Positions 26,445-36,945 of a stretch of 64,000 nt of DNA are shown one piece after another. The stretch lies in contig NZ_JASJNC010000005.1 in assembly GCF_030065545.1 (NCBI RefSeq), positions 186,001 through 250,000 of the forward strand. Direction: 5' to 3'. The DNA comes from Marinicella marina (GTDB lineage Bacteria; Pseudomonadota; Gammaproteobacteria; Xanthomonadales; Marinicellaceae). The stretch's first letter is position 1; every line of letters starts with the position of its first letter. The position numbers and the translations under genes are program-made. The notes beneath the pieces were generated by a model. The model searched no databases, was not told the origin of the DNA, and saw only the letters and a list, made by a program, of their open reading frames with translations.

Positions 26445-27146
26445 ATGAAAAAGTTACTTTTTTTAATGACAACATTGATGTTTGTCGGCAGTGCAATTGC
26501 CAAAGATCGAGCGGTGGTGGCCGTTTTGGATTTCACTAACGAGACCAGAGCCCATTGGTGGCAAACTGATGTGGGTCGTGAGTTAGGCGGCATGTTGGCC
26601 AATGAATTGGTTTCAACCGGCGCTTTTAAAGTGGTTGAGAGAAATAAATTAGACAGTGTTTTGGGTGAGCAAGATTTGGGTGCTTCAGGACGTGTCTCAA
26701 AAGCTTCAGCAGCTAAAATGGGTCAAGTGACTGGTGCACAGTACCTCATCACTGGTAATGTGGCTGCTTACGATGAAAACACCAAGGGTACCGGCGGTGG
26801 TATCGGTTTCAAAGGTATTTCAATCGGTGGCAAAAGTTCTAAAGCTTATTTGGCGATTGATTTGCGTGTGGTGAATGCCACCACGGGCGAAGTTGAGTAC
26901 GTCAGAACTGTTGAAGGTCATTCTAAAGGTGGTGGCATGAGTTTAGGTTTTTCTCGCAGTGGCTTTGGTGGTTCATTGGGTGGTCATAAAAAGACCCCAG
27001 CTGGTAAAGCGATCCGTGCAGCTTTGATTGAAGCAACTGATTACTTGGCATGCGTGATGTACGACCAAGACAGTTGTATGAAGGAATACCGCGATAAAGA
27101 AAGAGAGCGTCGTAAAAAATCTAAATCAGCGTTGTCTTTAGATTAA
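26445..27146 (+). CDS. CsgG/HfaB-family exported protein
   Basis: 233 residues. A signal peptide (MKKLLFLMTTLMFVGSAIA) leads into a CsgG-type domain: VAVLDFTNETRAHWW, GRELGGMLANELVSTGAFKVVERNKLDSVLGEQDLGASGR, and MGQVTGAQYLITGNVAAY. No lipobox Cys is present, unlike curli CsgG, so a soluble periplasmic or LpoB/PenMsP-like role is as likely as a secretion pore. A Gly/Ser-rich segment (KGGGMSLGFSRSGFGGSLGGHKK) lies near residue 175. GGGAGAAGAG is a strong ribosome binding site. No csgEF or curlin genes are nearby. Confidence 0.85.
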   Translation: MKKLLFLMTTLMFVGSAIAKDRAVVAVLDFTNETRAHWWQTDVGRELGGMLANELVSTGAFKVVERNKLDSVLGEQDLGASGRVSKASAAKMGQVTGAQYLITGNVAAYDENTKGTGGGIGFKGISIGGKSSKAYLAIDLRVVNATTGEVEYVRTVEGHSKGGGMSLGFSRSGFGGSLGGHKKTPAGKAIRAALIEATDYLACVMYDQDSCMKEYRDKERERRKKSKSALSLD

Positions 27147-27170
27147 TCATTATTCAAGTAATGCAATAAG

Positions 27171-27197
27171 AAAGGCCGGGTTTTACCCGGCCTTTTT
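27171..27197. terminator. Bidirectional terminator
   Basis: AAAGGCCGGG/CCCGGCCTTT with a TTTTA loop and a T-run. It separates the convergent CsgG-family gene (+) and YadA-head-like gene (-). Confidence 0.92.
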
Positions 27198-27224
27198 TTG
27201 TTTCAATGATAAGGTTCTTAATTA

Positions 27225-28313
27225 TCAGTTGTCTTCAAATAAAGATCCAGCTACCCAATCAAATTGGCCGCTGGCTGTTCTGAAAGCACCACCACTTACA
27301 GTAGAGGAGACGCCACTGGTGGAATTACTTGAACCACCGCTGATTGTTGAATATTGTCCGTTGGCATAATTATTGTCACCGCCGCTAACTGTAGAAAATG
27401 CAGTATCCGCAACATTAAACTCTCCACCTGTAATACTTGCAGCTGTTGAGTCAAGTGTAATCAATGCGTTTGCGCCACCATTAATGATGGCATATGCGCC
27501 CGCATTGGAGTTAGTTTGGCCAGTTGTGATTGTTGTGTAAAGCCCACCGCTGGTTATGTTTTGAAAGCCAGTTAGAATGACATTGTGAGCTGTGTTTAAT
27601 ATATTAGAATTACCGCCTATGGTGCCACCAAAGCTGGTATAAGAGTTGCCTTTTCCGGTGATGATGTTATGTGATCCTGTGTAAACATTACTTAATATGG
27701 TGCCTCCAGCATCAGTACATTGTCCCAAACCAAAAATACCAGGTGTTGAACAAAACAATCTGGGTGAAGTTGCATCTTCGTTATATCCAACTATTAAATT
27801 ACCCAAACCATTGGTCGCGCCTTCTGTATCACCACTGCCATCATTGATTTGCACATTAATTCCTTCAAAAACTGCTGCATTCAGTCCTTTATAAAAACCA
27901 AGTGATAAATATCCATCCAATGTAAGCACTGAATTGGAATTAATGGTATCGACATTGTTTTCTATATCATTGAGGCTCGCAACCAATTCTGAATTCTCAT
28001 TGATTAGAAAATTAGTTGTTGATTCAAGTTGAGTGATGTTGTTTTGTTGAGCCAAAACAGTTTGTTGTAATGTCGAAATTGCATTGTTTGCATCAGCTAG
28101 ATCGTTTTGTAAGGTGCCGACTAGGGTAATTAAGTCATCTAGCCTGGTATCGTTATCGTCAACAGCCGTTTCTATGGCTTGAAAGTTTTCATTCACTTGA
28201 TCTGCACTCGCAGGTGTATTTGGAGTAAATGTATGAGGTATTTCCACATCAGAGGCCACAGTTAACTGACTTATTAAGAACAGATTGATTAGTATTATGG
28301 TTTTCTTATTCAT
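27225..28313 (-). CDS. Exported protein with coiled-coil stalk and YadA-head-like repeats
   Basis: 362 residues. A signal peptide (MNKKTIILINLFLISQLTVAS) is followed by a heptad-rich coiled coil (~40-125, AIETAVDDNDTRLDDLITLVGTLQNDL and on). The rest is a run of ~14-residue Ser/Gly/Asn repeats (SFGGTIGGNSNILN, TVSGGDNNYANGQY, TISGGSSNSTSGV) as in the left-handed beta-roll heads of trimeric autotransporters. No C-terminal beta-barrel anchor is present; the protein ends WVAGSLFEDN. It may be secreted or surface-bound by other means. Its start overlaps the end of the upstream small gene by eight bases, suggesting a two-gene unit. Confidence 0.8.
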   Translation of the reverse strand: MNKKTIILINLFLISQLTVASDVEIPHTFTPNTPASADQVNENFQAIETAVDDNDTRLDDLITLVGTLQNDLADANNAISTLQQTVLAQQNNITQLESTTNFLINENSELVASLNDIENNVDTINSNSVLTLDGYLSLGFYKGLNAAVFEGINVQINDGSGDTEGATNGLGNLIVGYNEDATSPRLFCSTPGIFGLGQCTDAGGTILSNVYTGSHNIITGKGNSYTSFGGTIGGNSNILNTAHNVILTGFQNITSGGLYTTITTGQTNSNAGAYAIINGGANALITLDSTAASITGGEFNVADTAFSTVSGGDNNYANGQYSTISGGSSNSTSGVSSTVSGGAFRTASGQFDWVAGSLFEDN

Positions 28314-28719
28314 TCCAGGCTCCTTCGTTCCAATTCATCACATCCCACTGCCATGCTGTATCAGAACAATTGATTAAAGTTTGATTAGCCCCACCGATGG
28401 GTAGAATGCCGTTGTTATTGATTAAGCGGCAACTTTGTTGGTTGGGGTTGTTAGGTAATTGAGTGGTTTCAATCAACCAGTTCTGTCCTATGTTTACATA
28501 AGATTCAAATAGGTATGAACCATTTTGATTGATTGTAATAAACTCAGATATTTGATTTGAGGTTAATAACAAAGTTAAACCATTGTTGGTAATACCATTA
28601 GCTGTGATTGTTATTAATCCATTCTCTTCAAAATTTGACTTGTAAAGTAAGTCATTGCTCAATGCATTTTGAAAAACATGCAATGCAAAGACGACGGTAA
28701 CGATTCTTAATGCTTTCAT
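28306..28719 (-). CDS. Small exported protein of unknown function
   Basis: 137 residues from the ATG at 28719, which starts a signal peptide (MKALRIVTVVFALHVFQNALS); an upstream extension to 28773 lacks one and is dropped. The mature part is beta-rich with two Cys (QQSCRLINN, LINCSD) and a Trp-rich end (WQWDVMNWNEGAWNE). It overlaps the next gene's start, so the YadA-head-like protein is its likely partner. I recognise no family. Confidence 0.65.
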   Translation of the reverse strand: MKALRIVTVVFALHVFQNALSNDLLYKSNFEENGLITITANGITNNGLTLLLTSNQISEFITINQNGSYLFESYVNIGQNWLIETTQLPNNPNQQSCRLINNNGILPIGGANQTLINCSDTAWQWDVMNWNEGAWNE

Positions 28720-28804
28720 ATATGGTAGGTTATTGTTGCAGTAATATATAAAGCGTAATTCAATGCATTTCACATCATTAATTTTTGAAAAATTTTCTTA
28801 AAGC

Positions 28805-28838
28805 AAAAAAAAAGACCGGATATTCCGGCCTTTTTTTT
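28805..28838. terminator. Terminator downstream of the fasciclin gene
   Basis: GACCGGA-TAT-TCCGGCC stem flanked by long A- and T-runs. It works on the minus strand for the fasciclin gene and could work on the plus strand too. Confidence 0.8.
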
Positions 28839-28862
28839 GGTCAAAATTTTGTGCGAAAATAA

Positions 28863-29384
28863 TTATGATGCTGGTGGTAAGATAACAGTATCAATAACGT
28901 GTATCACACCATTGCTTGTGTAGATGTCAGTTTTAACAACATTGCTGTTGCCGTTTAATACAACACCACCATCTTTTACCATGATATCAACTTTGCTGCC
29001 TTGTACAGTGGCTGCTTCAGTTAAGTTAACAACATCTTTGGCTTTTACTTTGCCTGATACCACGTGGTAAGTCAAAATAGCGACCAATTGGTCTTTGTTT
29101 TCTGGCTTCAACAAGCTTTCCAAAGTACCTTCTGGTAATTTTGCGAATGCTTCATCAGTTGGTGCAAATACAGTGAATGGACCGTCGCCTTTCAAAGTGT
29201 CTACCAAACCAGCAGCTTTAACTGCTGCTACCAATGTGTTGAAAGAACCAGCTGCTACAGCTGTGTCTACGATGTCTTTGCTTTTCTCTTTCTTGCCGTA
29301 GTTACCGCCAGCGATTGCGCCGAAAGCAAATACTGTTAATACAGCGAAAGTGACTAACTTTGAAGTTTTATTTAAAATGTTCAT
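28863..29384 (-). CDS. Secreted fasciclin (FAS1)-domain protein
   Basis: 173 residues: a signal peptide ([17 protein letters not shown]) and one FAS1 domain with both conserved boxes, [19 protein letters not shown] and [14 protein letters not shown], ending [16 protein letters not shown]1 modules mediate adhesion or matrix contacts. The ATG at 29384 is chosen because GAGA lies eight bases before it; a longer frame starts at 29396. Confidence 0.93.
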   Translation of the reverse strand: MNILNKTSKLVTFAVLTVFAFGAIAGGNYGKKEKSKDIVDTAVAAGSFNTLVAAVKAAGLVDTLKGDGPFTVFAPTDEAFAKLPEGTLESLLKPENKDQLVAILTYHVVSGKVKAKDVVNLTEAATVQGSKVDIMVKDGGVVLNGNSNVVKTDIYTSNGVIHVIDTVILPPAS

Positions 29385-29561
29385 ATATATTCTCATTAAT
29401 ATTTGTGGATAAAAAGTCGTTACGTCCGTCGCTCTGTTGAACGTTGAGCACTATAGTAAGCAGGGTATCGTCGTTTATGTGTGATGAAAACCAGATGATG
29501 GGTTCACAAGTAATTCACGAGATGAAAGTAGATTGGATGTTTTAAGAATTCAATAAACACC

Positions 29562-30107
29562 ATGTTATTACTTATACTTATGGCCATGACCAACAATTCA
29601 GACACGCCTGCATTACAAGTCTTCAAATTCAACCAATTGCAAGACAACCAACACATGATTGTCAACGACAGTGTGATGGGTGGACGCTCTGACAGTGAAA
29701 TGGCAATGCAGAATGACGCGGCACTTTATACCGGTAAAGTCTCACTGGAAAACAATGGCGGTTTTGCCTCTGTACGGATGATTTGGCCATTTGAATTGGC
29801 AGACACAAAAGATCAACCGAAAGTCGTTCGATTGAATGTCAAAGGTGATGGCAAGAGCTACCAGCTGAGACTCAGGACCAATCGAGGCTTCGATGGCGCA
29901 GCATACAGTTATCAATTTGATACCATCAAAGACCAGCAACAAACCATTTACATACCTGTTGATCAATTTATACCGACTTTTCGTGGTCGGGTGTTGCGTG
30001 ACATGCCAAAGTTGAAGTTCAGTGATGTGCGCCAGATGGGTGTTTTGATTGCTGATTATCAAACCGGTGATTTTGCCATAGAGCTGCACTACATCACGCT
30101 GCAATAA
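29562..30107 (+). CDS. CIA30-family protein
   Basis: 181 residues matching the CIA30 (complex I intermediate-associated protein 30) beta-sandwich: VNDSVMGGRSDSEM, GKVSLENNGGFASVR, LNVKGDGKSYQLRLRTN, YIPVDQFIPTFRGRVL and MGVLIADYQTGDFAIEL. The fold is galactose-binding-like; bacterial members have no settled function. Three in-frame ATGs lie at 29562, 29580 and 29586; the first is kept. It converges on lpdA across a shared terminator. A related module forms the end of the amidohydrolase at 15350-17191. Confidence 0.85.
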   Translation: MLLLILMAMTNNSDTPALQVFKFNQLQDNQHMIVNDSVMGGRSDSEMAMQNDAALYTGKVSLENNGGFASVRMIWPFELADTKDQPKVVRLNVKGDGKSYQLRLRTNRGFDGAAYSYQFDTIKDQQQTIYIPVDQFIPTFRGRVLRDMPKLKFSDVRQMGVLIADYQTGDFAIELHYITLQ

Positions 30108-30131
30108 ACAGCATTTAAAAGCTCAACGCAT

Positions 30132-30160
30132 AAAAAAAGCCGCTGTTGCGGCTTTTTTTA
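30132..30160. terminator. Bidirectional terminator between the CIA30 gene and lpdA
   Basis: AAAAAGCCGC-TGTT-GCGGCTTTTT with longer A/T flanks. It ends the sucA–sucB–lpdA transcript (-) and the CIA30 gene (+). Confidence 0.93.
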
Positions 30161-30177
30161 TTGATCATCAGTGACAA

Positions 30178-31599
30178 TCAATTGGCTTTGTGAATCGCGC
30201 GTTTGTCTACATTCATGGCTGCCTCAAACACTGCCTCTGAGAGGGTTGGGTGAGCATGCACAATGCGAGCCAAATCTTCAGCACAACCTTTGAATTCCAT
30301 GGTTACGACGCATTCTTGCAATAAATCAGCCGCATTGGCTGCGTAAATGTGCGCTCCCAGTAATTCATCAGTTTCTGCATCGGCTATCAGTTTTACCATA
30401 CCGGTTGGTTCATTCATGGCCAAGGCGCGACCGTTGGCAGCAAAAGGAAAGGTGCCAATTTTGTATTCGACGCCAGCTTCTTTTAACTGTTCTTCGGTTT
30501 TACCCACCCAAGCAATTTCTGGTTCTGTATAGATTACCCATGGGATGGTGTTGAAGTCGATGTGACCATGTTGTCCGGCAATGCGTTCAACCACGGCTGA
30601 ACCTTCCTCAGAGCCTTTGTGTGCCAACATCGGACCTCTGACGGCATCACCACAGGCCCATACACCAGGCACTGATGTGCGACATTCATCATCAACATCA
30701 ATTTGACCACGTTCAGTTAACTCAACACCACAATCATCACTCAACAAACCGGAAGTTTCGGCTTTGCGGCCAACAGCAACCAGTAGCTTGTCATAAGTTT
30801 CAGTGGTTTTTTCGCCGTTCTTCTCATAGACCACTTCAACTTTGCCGTTTTTGACGGTGGCTGATTTGACGAATGTAGATAAATGAATGTCTAAGCCTTG
30901 TTTCTTGAATTCTCTGGCGGCCATCTTGGCGATGGTCTGGTCACAAGCGGCTAAGAAAGTATCCATGGCCTCAAAAACAGTGACCTGAGAACCCAAACGG
31001 CCCCAAACACTGCCCAGTTCCAATCCAATCACGCCAGCACCAATCACACCAAGTTTCTCAGGTACTTGTTCTACATCCAAGCCACCGGCATTGTCGAGTA
31101 TGTATTCATTGTCTATTTCTACATTTGGGATGCTGATGGGGACAGAGCCACTGGCCAGAATGATGTGCTCACCTTGGACAATTTCTGTGCCCTCATCATT
31201 GCTGATTTCTACTTGTTTATCCTTCAGTAATTTGCCACTGCCTGGTTTGTAGTTGACTTTATTGGCCTTAAATAATTGAGCAATACCGCCAGTTAATTGC
31301 TTAACAATCTTGTCTTTGCGACCAATCATGGTTGGCACATCGATGGCTGCATTTTCAAATGAAATGCCATGTACGTCATAATGCTTGGTCATTTGCTCGT
31401 AATGCTTAGATGAATCAAGCAAAGCTTTTGAAGGGATACAACCTATATTTAAACAGGTACCACCCAGTGAGTACTTGCCGTTTTTGCCTTTGAATCGATC
31501 GATACACAAGGTGTTGAAGCCATGTTGAGCGGCTCTGATTGCGGCCACGTAACCAGCTGGACCGCCGCCAATCACTATCACATCATATTTTTCTGTCAT
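30178..31599 (-). CDS. lpdA: Dihydrolipoamide dehydrogenase (E3)
   Basis: 473-residue flavoprotein that reoxidises the dihydrolipoyl arm with NAD+. The FAD-binding GGGPAGYVAAIRAAQ and redox disulfide GGTCLNIGCIPSK stand at the N-terminus, a second Rossmann motif GVIGAGVIGLELGSVW lies mid-protein, and the catalytic HAHPTLSEA His-Glu pair is near the end. Two ATGs are adjacent; the second (31599) has GGAG at six bases, the first only three, so 31599 is chosen. It is the last gene of the 2-oxoglutarate dehydrogenase operon, eleven bases after sucB. Confidence 0.97.
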   Translation of the reverse strand: MTEKYDVIVIGGGPAGYVAAIRAAQHGFNTLCIDRFKGKNGKYSLGGTCLNIGCIPSKALLDSSKHYEQMTKHYDVHGISFENAAIDVPTMIGRKDKIVKQLTGGIAQLFKANKVNYKPGSGKLLKDKQVEISNDEGTEIVQGEHIILASGSVPISIPNVEIDNEYILDNAGGLDVEQVPEKLGVIGAGVIGLELGSVWGRLGSQVTVFEAMDTFLAACDQTIAKMAAREFKKQGLDIHLSTFVKSATVKNGKVEVVYEKNGEKTTETYDKLLVAVGRKAETSGLLSDDCGVELTERGQIDVDDECRTSVPGVWACGDAVRGPMLAHKGSEEGSAVVERIAGQHGHIDFNTIPWVIYTEPEIAWVGKTEEQLKEAGVEYKIGTFPFAANGRALAMNEPTGMVKLIADAETDELLGAHIYAANAADLLQECVVTMEFKGCAEDLARIVHAHPTLSEAVFEAAMNVDKRAIHKAN

Positions 31600-31609
31600 C
31601 ATTTGCTCC

Positions 31610-32803
31610 TTACAAGTTCAACAGCATGCGCGCTGGATCTTCTAACATGTTTTTCAAGACTACCAAGAACTGCACGGCGTCTTTACCATCAATGATGCGG
31701 TGATCATAAGTCAGAGCCAAATACATCATGGGTCTGACCACAATCTCACCGTCCACCACTACAGGTCGTTCTTTGATGGTGTGCATGCCCAGGATAGCGC
31801 TTTGTGGCATGTTCAATATGGGGGTTGACATCAATGAGCCAAAAGTACCACCATTGGTGATGGTGAAGGTTCCACCAGTGAGGTCATCCATGGTTAATTT
31901 ACCGGCATTACCAGCCACAGCAAAGTCACGAATTGCGCCATCAATGTCAGCCAAACCCATGGCGTCGGTGTTTTTCAAAACAGGTACAACCAGACCACGT
32001 TCAGTGGCCACAGCAATACCAATGTTCTGTTGGCGGTGGTAGACAATGTCTTCGCCTTCAACAGATGCGTTGATGATGGGGAATTGTTTCAAAGCTTCGG
32101 TGGCTGCTTTGACGAAGAAACTCATCAAACCCAGCTTGATGCCATGTTTGTTAATGAATTCTTCTTTGTATTTTTTGCGGATATCCATCACTGCTTTTAA
32201 GTCCACTTCATTGAATGAAGTGAGCATCGCAGCGGTGGATTGGGCTTCAACCATGCGATCTGCAATCTTCATGCGCAAACGACTCATTGGAACACGCTCT
32301 TCCATCGGCGTGTTGGCGACGTTTTGTACGTCTGGTTTGGTGATGCGTCCACCACGGCCTGAACCAGAGACTTGTGAGGCGTCGATGTTGTTTTCATGCA
32401 TCATCTTACGCGCAGCGGGTCCAGCTGAACCGGTGTCTACATCACCCTTACTGCTGCTGGCTTCACTGCTGCTGGCTTTTGATGAGGTACCCATGTCAGC
32501 ATTTTCTTTGGCGCCAGTGGGCGCTTTTGGGGCCACGGATTCTTCGGCTTTTTCTTCAGGAATTTCGCCTTCTTTAACCACACCCAATACTTGATTGGCC
32601 TCGACCACATCGCCGGATTCAACAGCAATCGACTCCAACACACCATCGGCTGGTGCGGGTACTTCTAAAACCACTTTATCAGTTTCTAAATCAACCAGGT
32701 TCTCGTCTCTCTTAACGAAATCGCCTGGTTTTTTGTACCAAGTGGCAACCGTAGCATCGGTTACTGATTCAGGTAAAACGGGCACTTTGACATCAATGCT
32801 CAT
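31610..32803 (-). CDS. sucB: 2-Oxoglutarate dehydrogenase E2 (dihydrolipoyl succinyltransferase)
   Basis: 397 residues. The lipoyl domain (~1-80) has the lipoylated Lys in [10 protein letters not shown]. An Ala/Ser/Glu-rich linker leads to the E1/E3-binding domain [12 protein letters not shown]...[11 protein letters not shown]. The C-terminal acyltransferase carries the catalytic His and Asp in [14 protein letters not shown]. It transfers the succinyl group to CoA. Seven bases separate it from sucA and ten from lpdA, so all three are one transcript. Confidence 0.97.
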   Translation of the reverse strand: MSIDVKVPVLPESVTDATVATWYKKPGDFVKRDENLVDLETDKVVLEVPAPADGVLESIAVESGDVVEANQVLGVVKEGEIPEEKAEESVAPKAPTGAKENADMGTSSKASSSEASSSKGDVDTGSAGPAARKMMHENNIDASQVSGSGRGGRITKPDVQNVANTPMEERVPMSRLRMKIADRMVEAQSTAAMLTSFNEVDLKAVMDIRKKYKEEFINKHGIKLGLMSFFVKAATEALKQFPIINASVEGEDIVYHRQQNIGIAVATERGLVVPVLKNTDAMGLADIDGAIRDFAVAGNAGKLTMDDLTGGTFTITNGGTFGSLMSTPILNMPQSAILGMHTIKERPVVVDGEIVVRPMMYLALTYDHRIIDGKDAVQFLVVLKNMLEDPARMLLNL

Positions 32804-32810
32804 ACTTTTA

Positions 32811-35642
32811 TTACTCCGCGTCTATGGCCGAACCATGTTTTCCATGGATGGCATCTTTAACTAATTGTTGTTGTTCTTTGATATGTACTTTCAATGCGCC
32901 TACAGCTGGAGACGGTGACCCTTTGCGGCCAGCGTAATACAGTGGAAAGCGATCGGCAATGCAATGTTGTAAATGGTGCCTGATTTGGAACCAGGCACCT
33001 TGGTTGATCGGTTCTTCTTGACACCAAATCACTTCTTTGACGTTGGCGTATCGATCTAATTGTTTGGTCAGCGCTCGGCGAGGGAACGGATACAACTGTT
33101 CCACACGGGCCAGCGCCACCGTGGTGTTTTCTTCTTTGGTCAGTTGTTCCAGCAAGTCATAATAAACTTTACCAGAACACAAGACGATGCGTTTGACGTC
33201 TTTGTCTTTCAGGCGGCGATCTGGAATCACTGTTTGAAATTGACCTTCAGTTAGCTGTTCTTTGGTTGAGGTGGCTAACTTATGGCGCAATAAACTTTTG
33301 GGGGTCATCACAATCAGGGGCTTACGTGCTTTACGCAACATTTGGCGTCTGATCATATGAAAGGTTTGGGCGGGTGTTGATGGCATGCAGACTTGCATGT
33401 TGTTGACCGCGCATAACTGTAAAAATCGTTCTAGTCGAGCCGAAGAGTGTTCTGGGCCTTGGCCTTCAAAACCGTGTGGTAAAAACATCACCAAGCCACT
33501 CAAACGACCCCACTTGGCCTCGCCTGAGGAAATGAATTGGTCTATGACCACTTGGGCACCATTGACGAAATCACCAAACTGGGCCTCCCAAATCACCAAG
33601 GCTCTGGGTTCAGTGGTGGCATAGCCGTATTCAAATGCCAGAACTGCCTCTTCAGAGAGCACTGAGTTGATGATGTCAATTTTGTTTTTATCTGTCTCTA
33701 GCTGCGTTAAGGGGGTGAAGTTTTCATTTTGTTGTACATTGTGAACCACAGCGTGGCGGTGAAAAAATGTACCGCGTTGTGAGTCTTGGCCGTCAATGCG
33801 GATTTGAAAACCTTCATCCAAAATGCTGGCATAGGCCATGGTTTCAGCAAAACCCCAATCCATGGGCACCTCACCATTGAGCATTTTGATTCGATCTTGA
33901 TTGATTTTATTGACCCTTGGGTGCGGTTTTAAATCTTCCGGTAATTCGGTGATGACTTCACCGTATTGTTTGAAACGCTCCTCTGAAATGGTGGTTTTGA
34001 CCTTTTCGGTTAAATCACCATTGAGGTAAGGTGTCCAGTCAACGGCATATTTGTCGTTGTTGTGAGTTGGACCAAATTCTACAATGTCTTCTTTGTTGTC
34101 CAAACGATCACGGTATTCATCACTCAATTGTTTGGCATAAGCCGCTTCAATAACCCCAGATTCAGTCAAACGATTGGCGTAAATCTCTCGCGGAGATTTG
34201 TGCGCTTTGATCAGTTTGTACATGTGAGGTTGAGTGGCTGAAGGTTCATCGGCTTCGTTGTGACCGTGTTTGCGATAACAAACCAAGTCAATGACCACAT
34301 CCATGCCGAACTTTTGGCGGTAGTCAGCAGCTACTTGGGTGGCAAAGACCACCGCTTCAGGGTCATCGCCATTGACGTGGAAAATCGGCGCTTGTACCAT
34401 TTTTGCTACTTCAGTACAGTACATGTCTGCTTTCTTATCCAAAGCATGAGTGGTGGTGAAACCAATTTGGTTATTGACGATGACGTGAACTGTGCCACCA
34501 ATGTCATAACCTTCGACCATGGCCATATTAAATAATTCCATGTTGACGCCTTGGCCTTCAAAGGCGGCATCACCATGAATCAAAACCGGTACCACCACAT
34601 TTTTCTTCTCATCATCACGACGAACTTGTCTGGCCCGAACAGAGCCAATCACCACTGGGTTGATGATTTCTAAATGCGATGGATTGAAGGCCATAGCCAA
34701 ATGCACGTCACCACCCGGTGTCGGTACGTCAGATGAATAGCCTTTGTGGTATTTAACATCGCCAGAATTAACGTTATCCAATTCGTCGGCTTTGACACCA
34801 TCAAACTCATCAAATAATTCAGCTGGAGATTTACCCAGTATATTGACCAACATATTGAGGCGGCCCCGGTGGGCCATGCCAATCACCAATTCCTTGGTTT
34901 TTTGGGCGCCTAAGTGTTGAATCAGAAAGGCCATTTGAGGAATCAATGCATCCCCACCTTCCAGTGAAAAGCGTTTTTGTCCGACATATTTGGTATGTAA
35001 ATAGCGCTCCATGCCCTCTGCTTGGGTCAAACATTCGAGCATTTTTTTCTTGTCATCATCAGAGAACGGAAATTCACCGGCTGGTTTCTCAAGACGTTGT
35101 TGTAACCATTCACGTTTCTCAATGTCAGTGATGTGCATGTATTCAATGCCGATGTGCTGACAGTAGATGTTATTCAGTTGTTTGATGATGTCCTTCAATG
35201 GCATTTCATCAGGAGCCACCAGTGATCCGGTCGCGAAGCTGGTATTTAAGTCAGCTTCAGACAGGCCATGAAAGCCCAGCTCTAAATCAGGTGTGGCGGG
35301 TCTTTTTGAGTATTTGATGGGGTCGAGGTCGGCTTTTTGATGGCCGCGCAAACGGTATGAGTTAATCAATCGCAGCACAGCAGCTTGTTTTTGCGCGTGC
35401 GCCGCATCTCCGCTGGTTGAACCAGCACCGGCAGGTAAACGGCCAGCCATTTCGAATTTCTCGATAATGGGTAAATGTCTGGTGTCCGGCTCATCTTGGT
35501 CAAACTCTTTGAACAGTGCTTGTAACTCAGGCGTTACGGCTTGTGGATCCTCTAAATAGAGGTCGTAATATTGTTCCAACCACGCCGAATTGGTGCCAAA
35601 AAATGCGGCTGATTGTTGTTTTTCTTTAATCCAGCTTCCCAA
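32811..35642 (-). CDS. sucA: 2-Oxoglutarate dehydrogenase E1
   Basis: 943-residue thiamine-diphosphate enzyme that decarboxylates 2-oxoglutarate. Visible are the N-terminal E2-binding helix ([22 protein letters not shown]), [26 protein letters not shown] and NNQIGFTT (cofactor sites), and the C-terminal [19 protein letters not shown]. The frame stays open to 35744, but a perfect TATAAT (35681-35676) lies inside that extension. The TTG at 35642, with GAGA eight bases before it, gives a 943-residue product starting at the E2-binding helix, like E. coli SucA. No sdh genes precede it and no sucCD follow. Confidence 0.95.
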   Translation of the reverse strand: MGSWIKEKQQSAAFFGTNSAWLEQYYDLYLEDPQAVTPELQALFKEFDQDEPDTRHLPIIEKFEMAGRLPAGAGSTSGDAAHAQKQAAVLRLINSYRLRGHQKADLDPIKYSKRPATPDLELGFHGLSEADLNTSFATGSLVAPDEMPLKDIIKQLNNIYCQHIGIEYMHITDIEKREWLQQRLEKPAGEFPFSDDDKKKMLECLTQAEGMERYLHTKYVGQKRFSLEGGDALIPQMAFLIQHLGAQKTKELVIGMAHRGRLNMLVNILGKSPAELFDEFDGVKADELDNVNSGDVKYHKGYSSDVPTPGGDVHLAMAFNPSHLEIINPVVIGSVRARQVRRDDEKKNVVVPVLIHGDAAFEGQGVNMELFNMAMVEGYDIGGTVHVIVNNQIGFTTTHALDKKADMYCTEVAKMVQAPIFHVNGDDPEAVVFATQVAADYRQKFGMDVVIDLVCYRKHGHNEADEPSATQPHMYKLIKAHKSPREIYANRLTESGVIEAAYAKQLSDEYRDRLDNKEDIVEFGPTHNNDKYAVDWTPYLNGDLTEKVKTTISEERFKQYGEVITELPEDLKPHPRVNKINQDRIKMLNGEVPMDWGFAETMAYASILDEGFQIRIDGQDSQRGTFFHRHAVVHNVQQNENFTPLTQLETDKNKIDIINSVLSEEAVLAFEYGYATTEPRALVIWEAQFGDFVNGAQVVIDQFISSGEAKWGRLSGLVMFLPHGFEGQGPEHSSARLERFLQLCAVNNMQVCMPSTPAQTFHMIRRQMLRKARKPLIVMTPKSLLRHKLATSTKEQLTEGQFQTVIPDRRLKDKDVKRIVLCSGKVYYDLLEQLTKEENTTVALARVEQLYPFPRRALTKQLDRYANVKEVIWCQEEPINQGAWFQIRHHLQHCIADRFPLYYAGRKGSPSPAVGALKVHIKEQQQLVKDAIHGKHGSAIDAE

Positions 35643-35675
35643 GGGATATCTCTGTGTTATTGATTGAAAACGCGT

Positions 35676-35704
35676 ATTATACCTGAACCATTGCAGGGTA
35701 AAAG
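35676..35704 (-). promoter_or_regulatory. Promoter of sucA–sucB–lpdA
   Basis: Minus-strand TATAAT at 35681-35676 places the transcript start near 35669, 27 bases before the TTG start. The -35 region (CTTTTA at 17-bp spacing) is weak, so activation by a regulator is possible. Confidence 0.55.
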
Positions 35705-35744
35705 GCCATAGACTGATAAAGCGTAAAAAATCAGACCAAAGCAT

Positions 35745-36072
35745 TACTTATTCATGGCGATATTGAGTGAAATACTTAAATATCAAGGGTTTTATTGTTC
35801 ATTCTGCTTGAAACAATTCATTTGAATTGATGCTGATTCTCAGTGCTGCTATTTTTACTCACCTATTTATTTAATTCATTTAACTATTGTCAACGATCAT
35901 TATTCAGCTTCACCTTTGATTGCTTTTGAGTTATTGGTGGCAGACAACTAAAAGCCGACATAAATAAATGATGATTGAGGCACATAAAAGCACCTTTCAA
36001 TGTGATGTGTTATCAAAGTGAAAGGTGCAAACAACTGAAGGTGTGTATATGCCCATTAAAAAAAATCAGGTT
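35745..36072. other. Gene-free region upstream of sucA
   Basis: No credible open frame. AT-rich DNA, which may include upstream control of sucA, plus the terminator of the broken protease gene at 35986-36028. Confidence 0.5.
35986..36028 (-). terminator. Terminator of the lectin–trypsin gene
   Basis: A 10-bp perfect inverted repeat GCACCTTTCA (35990-35999) / TGAAAGGTGC (36019-36028) with a 19-base loop is followed on the minus strand by TTTTA. The large loop makes it less typical. Confidence 0.6.
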
Positions 36073-36840
36073 TTAACGTCGCATGTACATCATTCCTGGA
36101 TCACCTGTTTTACACAAAAATCTGGCTTGGTGCTCTTGTATCAGTGACATGGCCCAGTGTGCTTCATTGAAACTGGCATACCTTGATGGTCTTTGGCTGC
36201 CAGTTCCAGTGGGAACTTCTGGGTTAGGAAAATATATGTAGTCAACACTTTCGTCACTATTGCTGATCCACCAACCACGTGGCGTTTCGTTGAATACCAG
36301 TGAATCTGGGTCTATTGAGCGACAAGTTTCATTGTTGGTTCGGCCTGTGGGTATATTGCTATCAACCAGCAGATAGCTGAAGTTTGCATCAGGCCGATTG
36401 ATAAAACATGACTGATCAATACCATATCTGCGTATGGCTCGTGCGGCGATATTAGCCGCAGTTTCATCATTGTTAAAATCGAATAGATAGTGGTTGCCGC
36501 TTTCAGTTCTTTGGTAGACTTTCATGCGTCCATTTATTTCACCCACACGAGTTCCAGACCTACTAACGTCAACACAATCAACACGATTCAATTGTTCATT
36601 GATCCAAAGTGCTATGTCAGGCAGTGGTCTGTTATTGTTGGTATTGAAGCCACCGCGAAAAAATGTCATTACATGCCGGCCTTCGCCTTGGGTGATGCCG
36701 ACAAGTCTTAACTTGGCACCATCTTGCCAATACAATGGTCCGCCAGAATCACCGGGAATAATCCGTGCGCCACTTGTTGAGCGGACCCTCATCTTAGATG
36801 GGTTGGGTCCAAAATCTGTCTCAGGCCAACTGCTAAACAC
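36073..36840 (-). CDS. C-terminal fragment of the broken protease (GDSGGP half)
   Basis: 255 codons from an internal ATG after the in-frame stop. They carry the Ser nucleophile GDSGGP and a C-terminal region with three Cys pairs. No ribosome binding site or signal peptide is present, so independent translation is unlikely; it is part of the pseudogene that spans this stretch. Confidence 0.35.
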   Translation of the reverse strand: MFSSWPETDFGPNPSKMRVRSTSGARIIPGDSGGPLYWQDGAKLRLVGITQGEGRHVMTFFRGGFNTNNNRPLPDIALWINEQLNRVDCVDVSRSGTRVGEINGRMKVYQRTESGNHYLFDFNNDETAANIAARAIRRYGIDQSCFINRPDANFSYLLVDSNIPTGRTNNETCRSIDPDSLVFNETPRGWWISNSDESVDYIYFPNPEVPTGTGSQRPSRYASFNEAHWAMSLIQEHQARFLCKTGDPGMMYMRR

Positions 36841-36945
36841 GAAGTCCCCCCTTGTTTGTCTGATTCTAGGAATGGTGCCACCGGCAGTACCACCCCATCC
36901 AGCGACGCGGAGTATTTTTCCCTGGAAAAATTCTCTGATTTCATC

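Noticed and set aside
26445..27146. Curli secretion pore (csgG proper)
   Set aside because: No lipobox Cys and no curli genes around it; only the CsgG-family domain can be claimed.
35643..35744. Longer N-terminus for SucA
   Set aside because: A TATAAT promoter box lies inside it and the translated extension is unlike SucA proteins.
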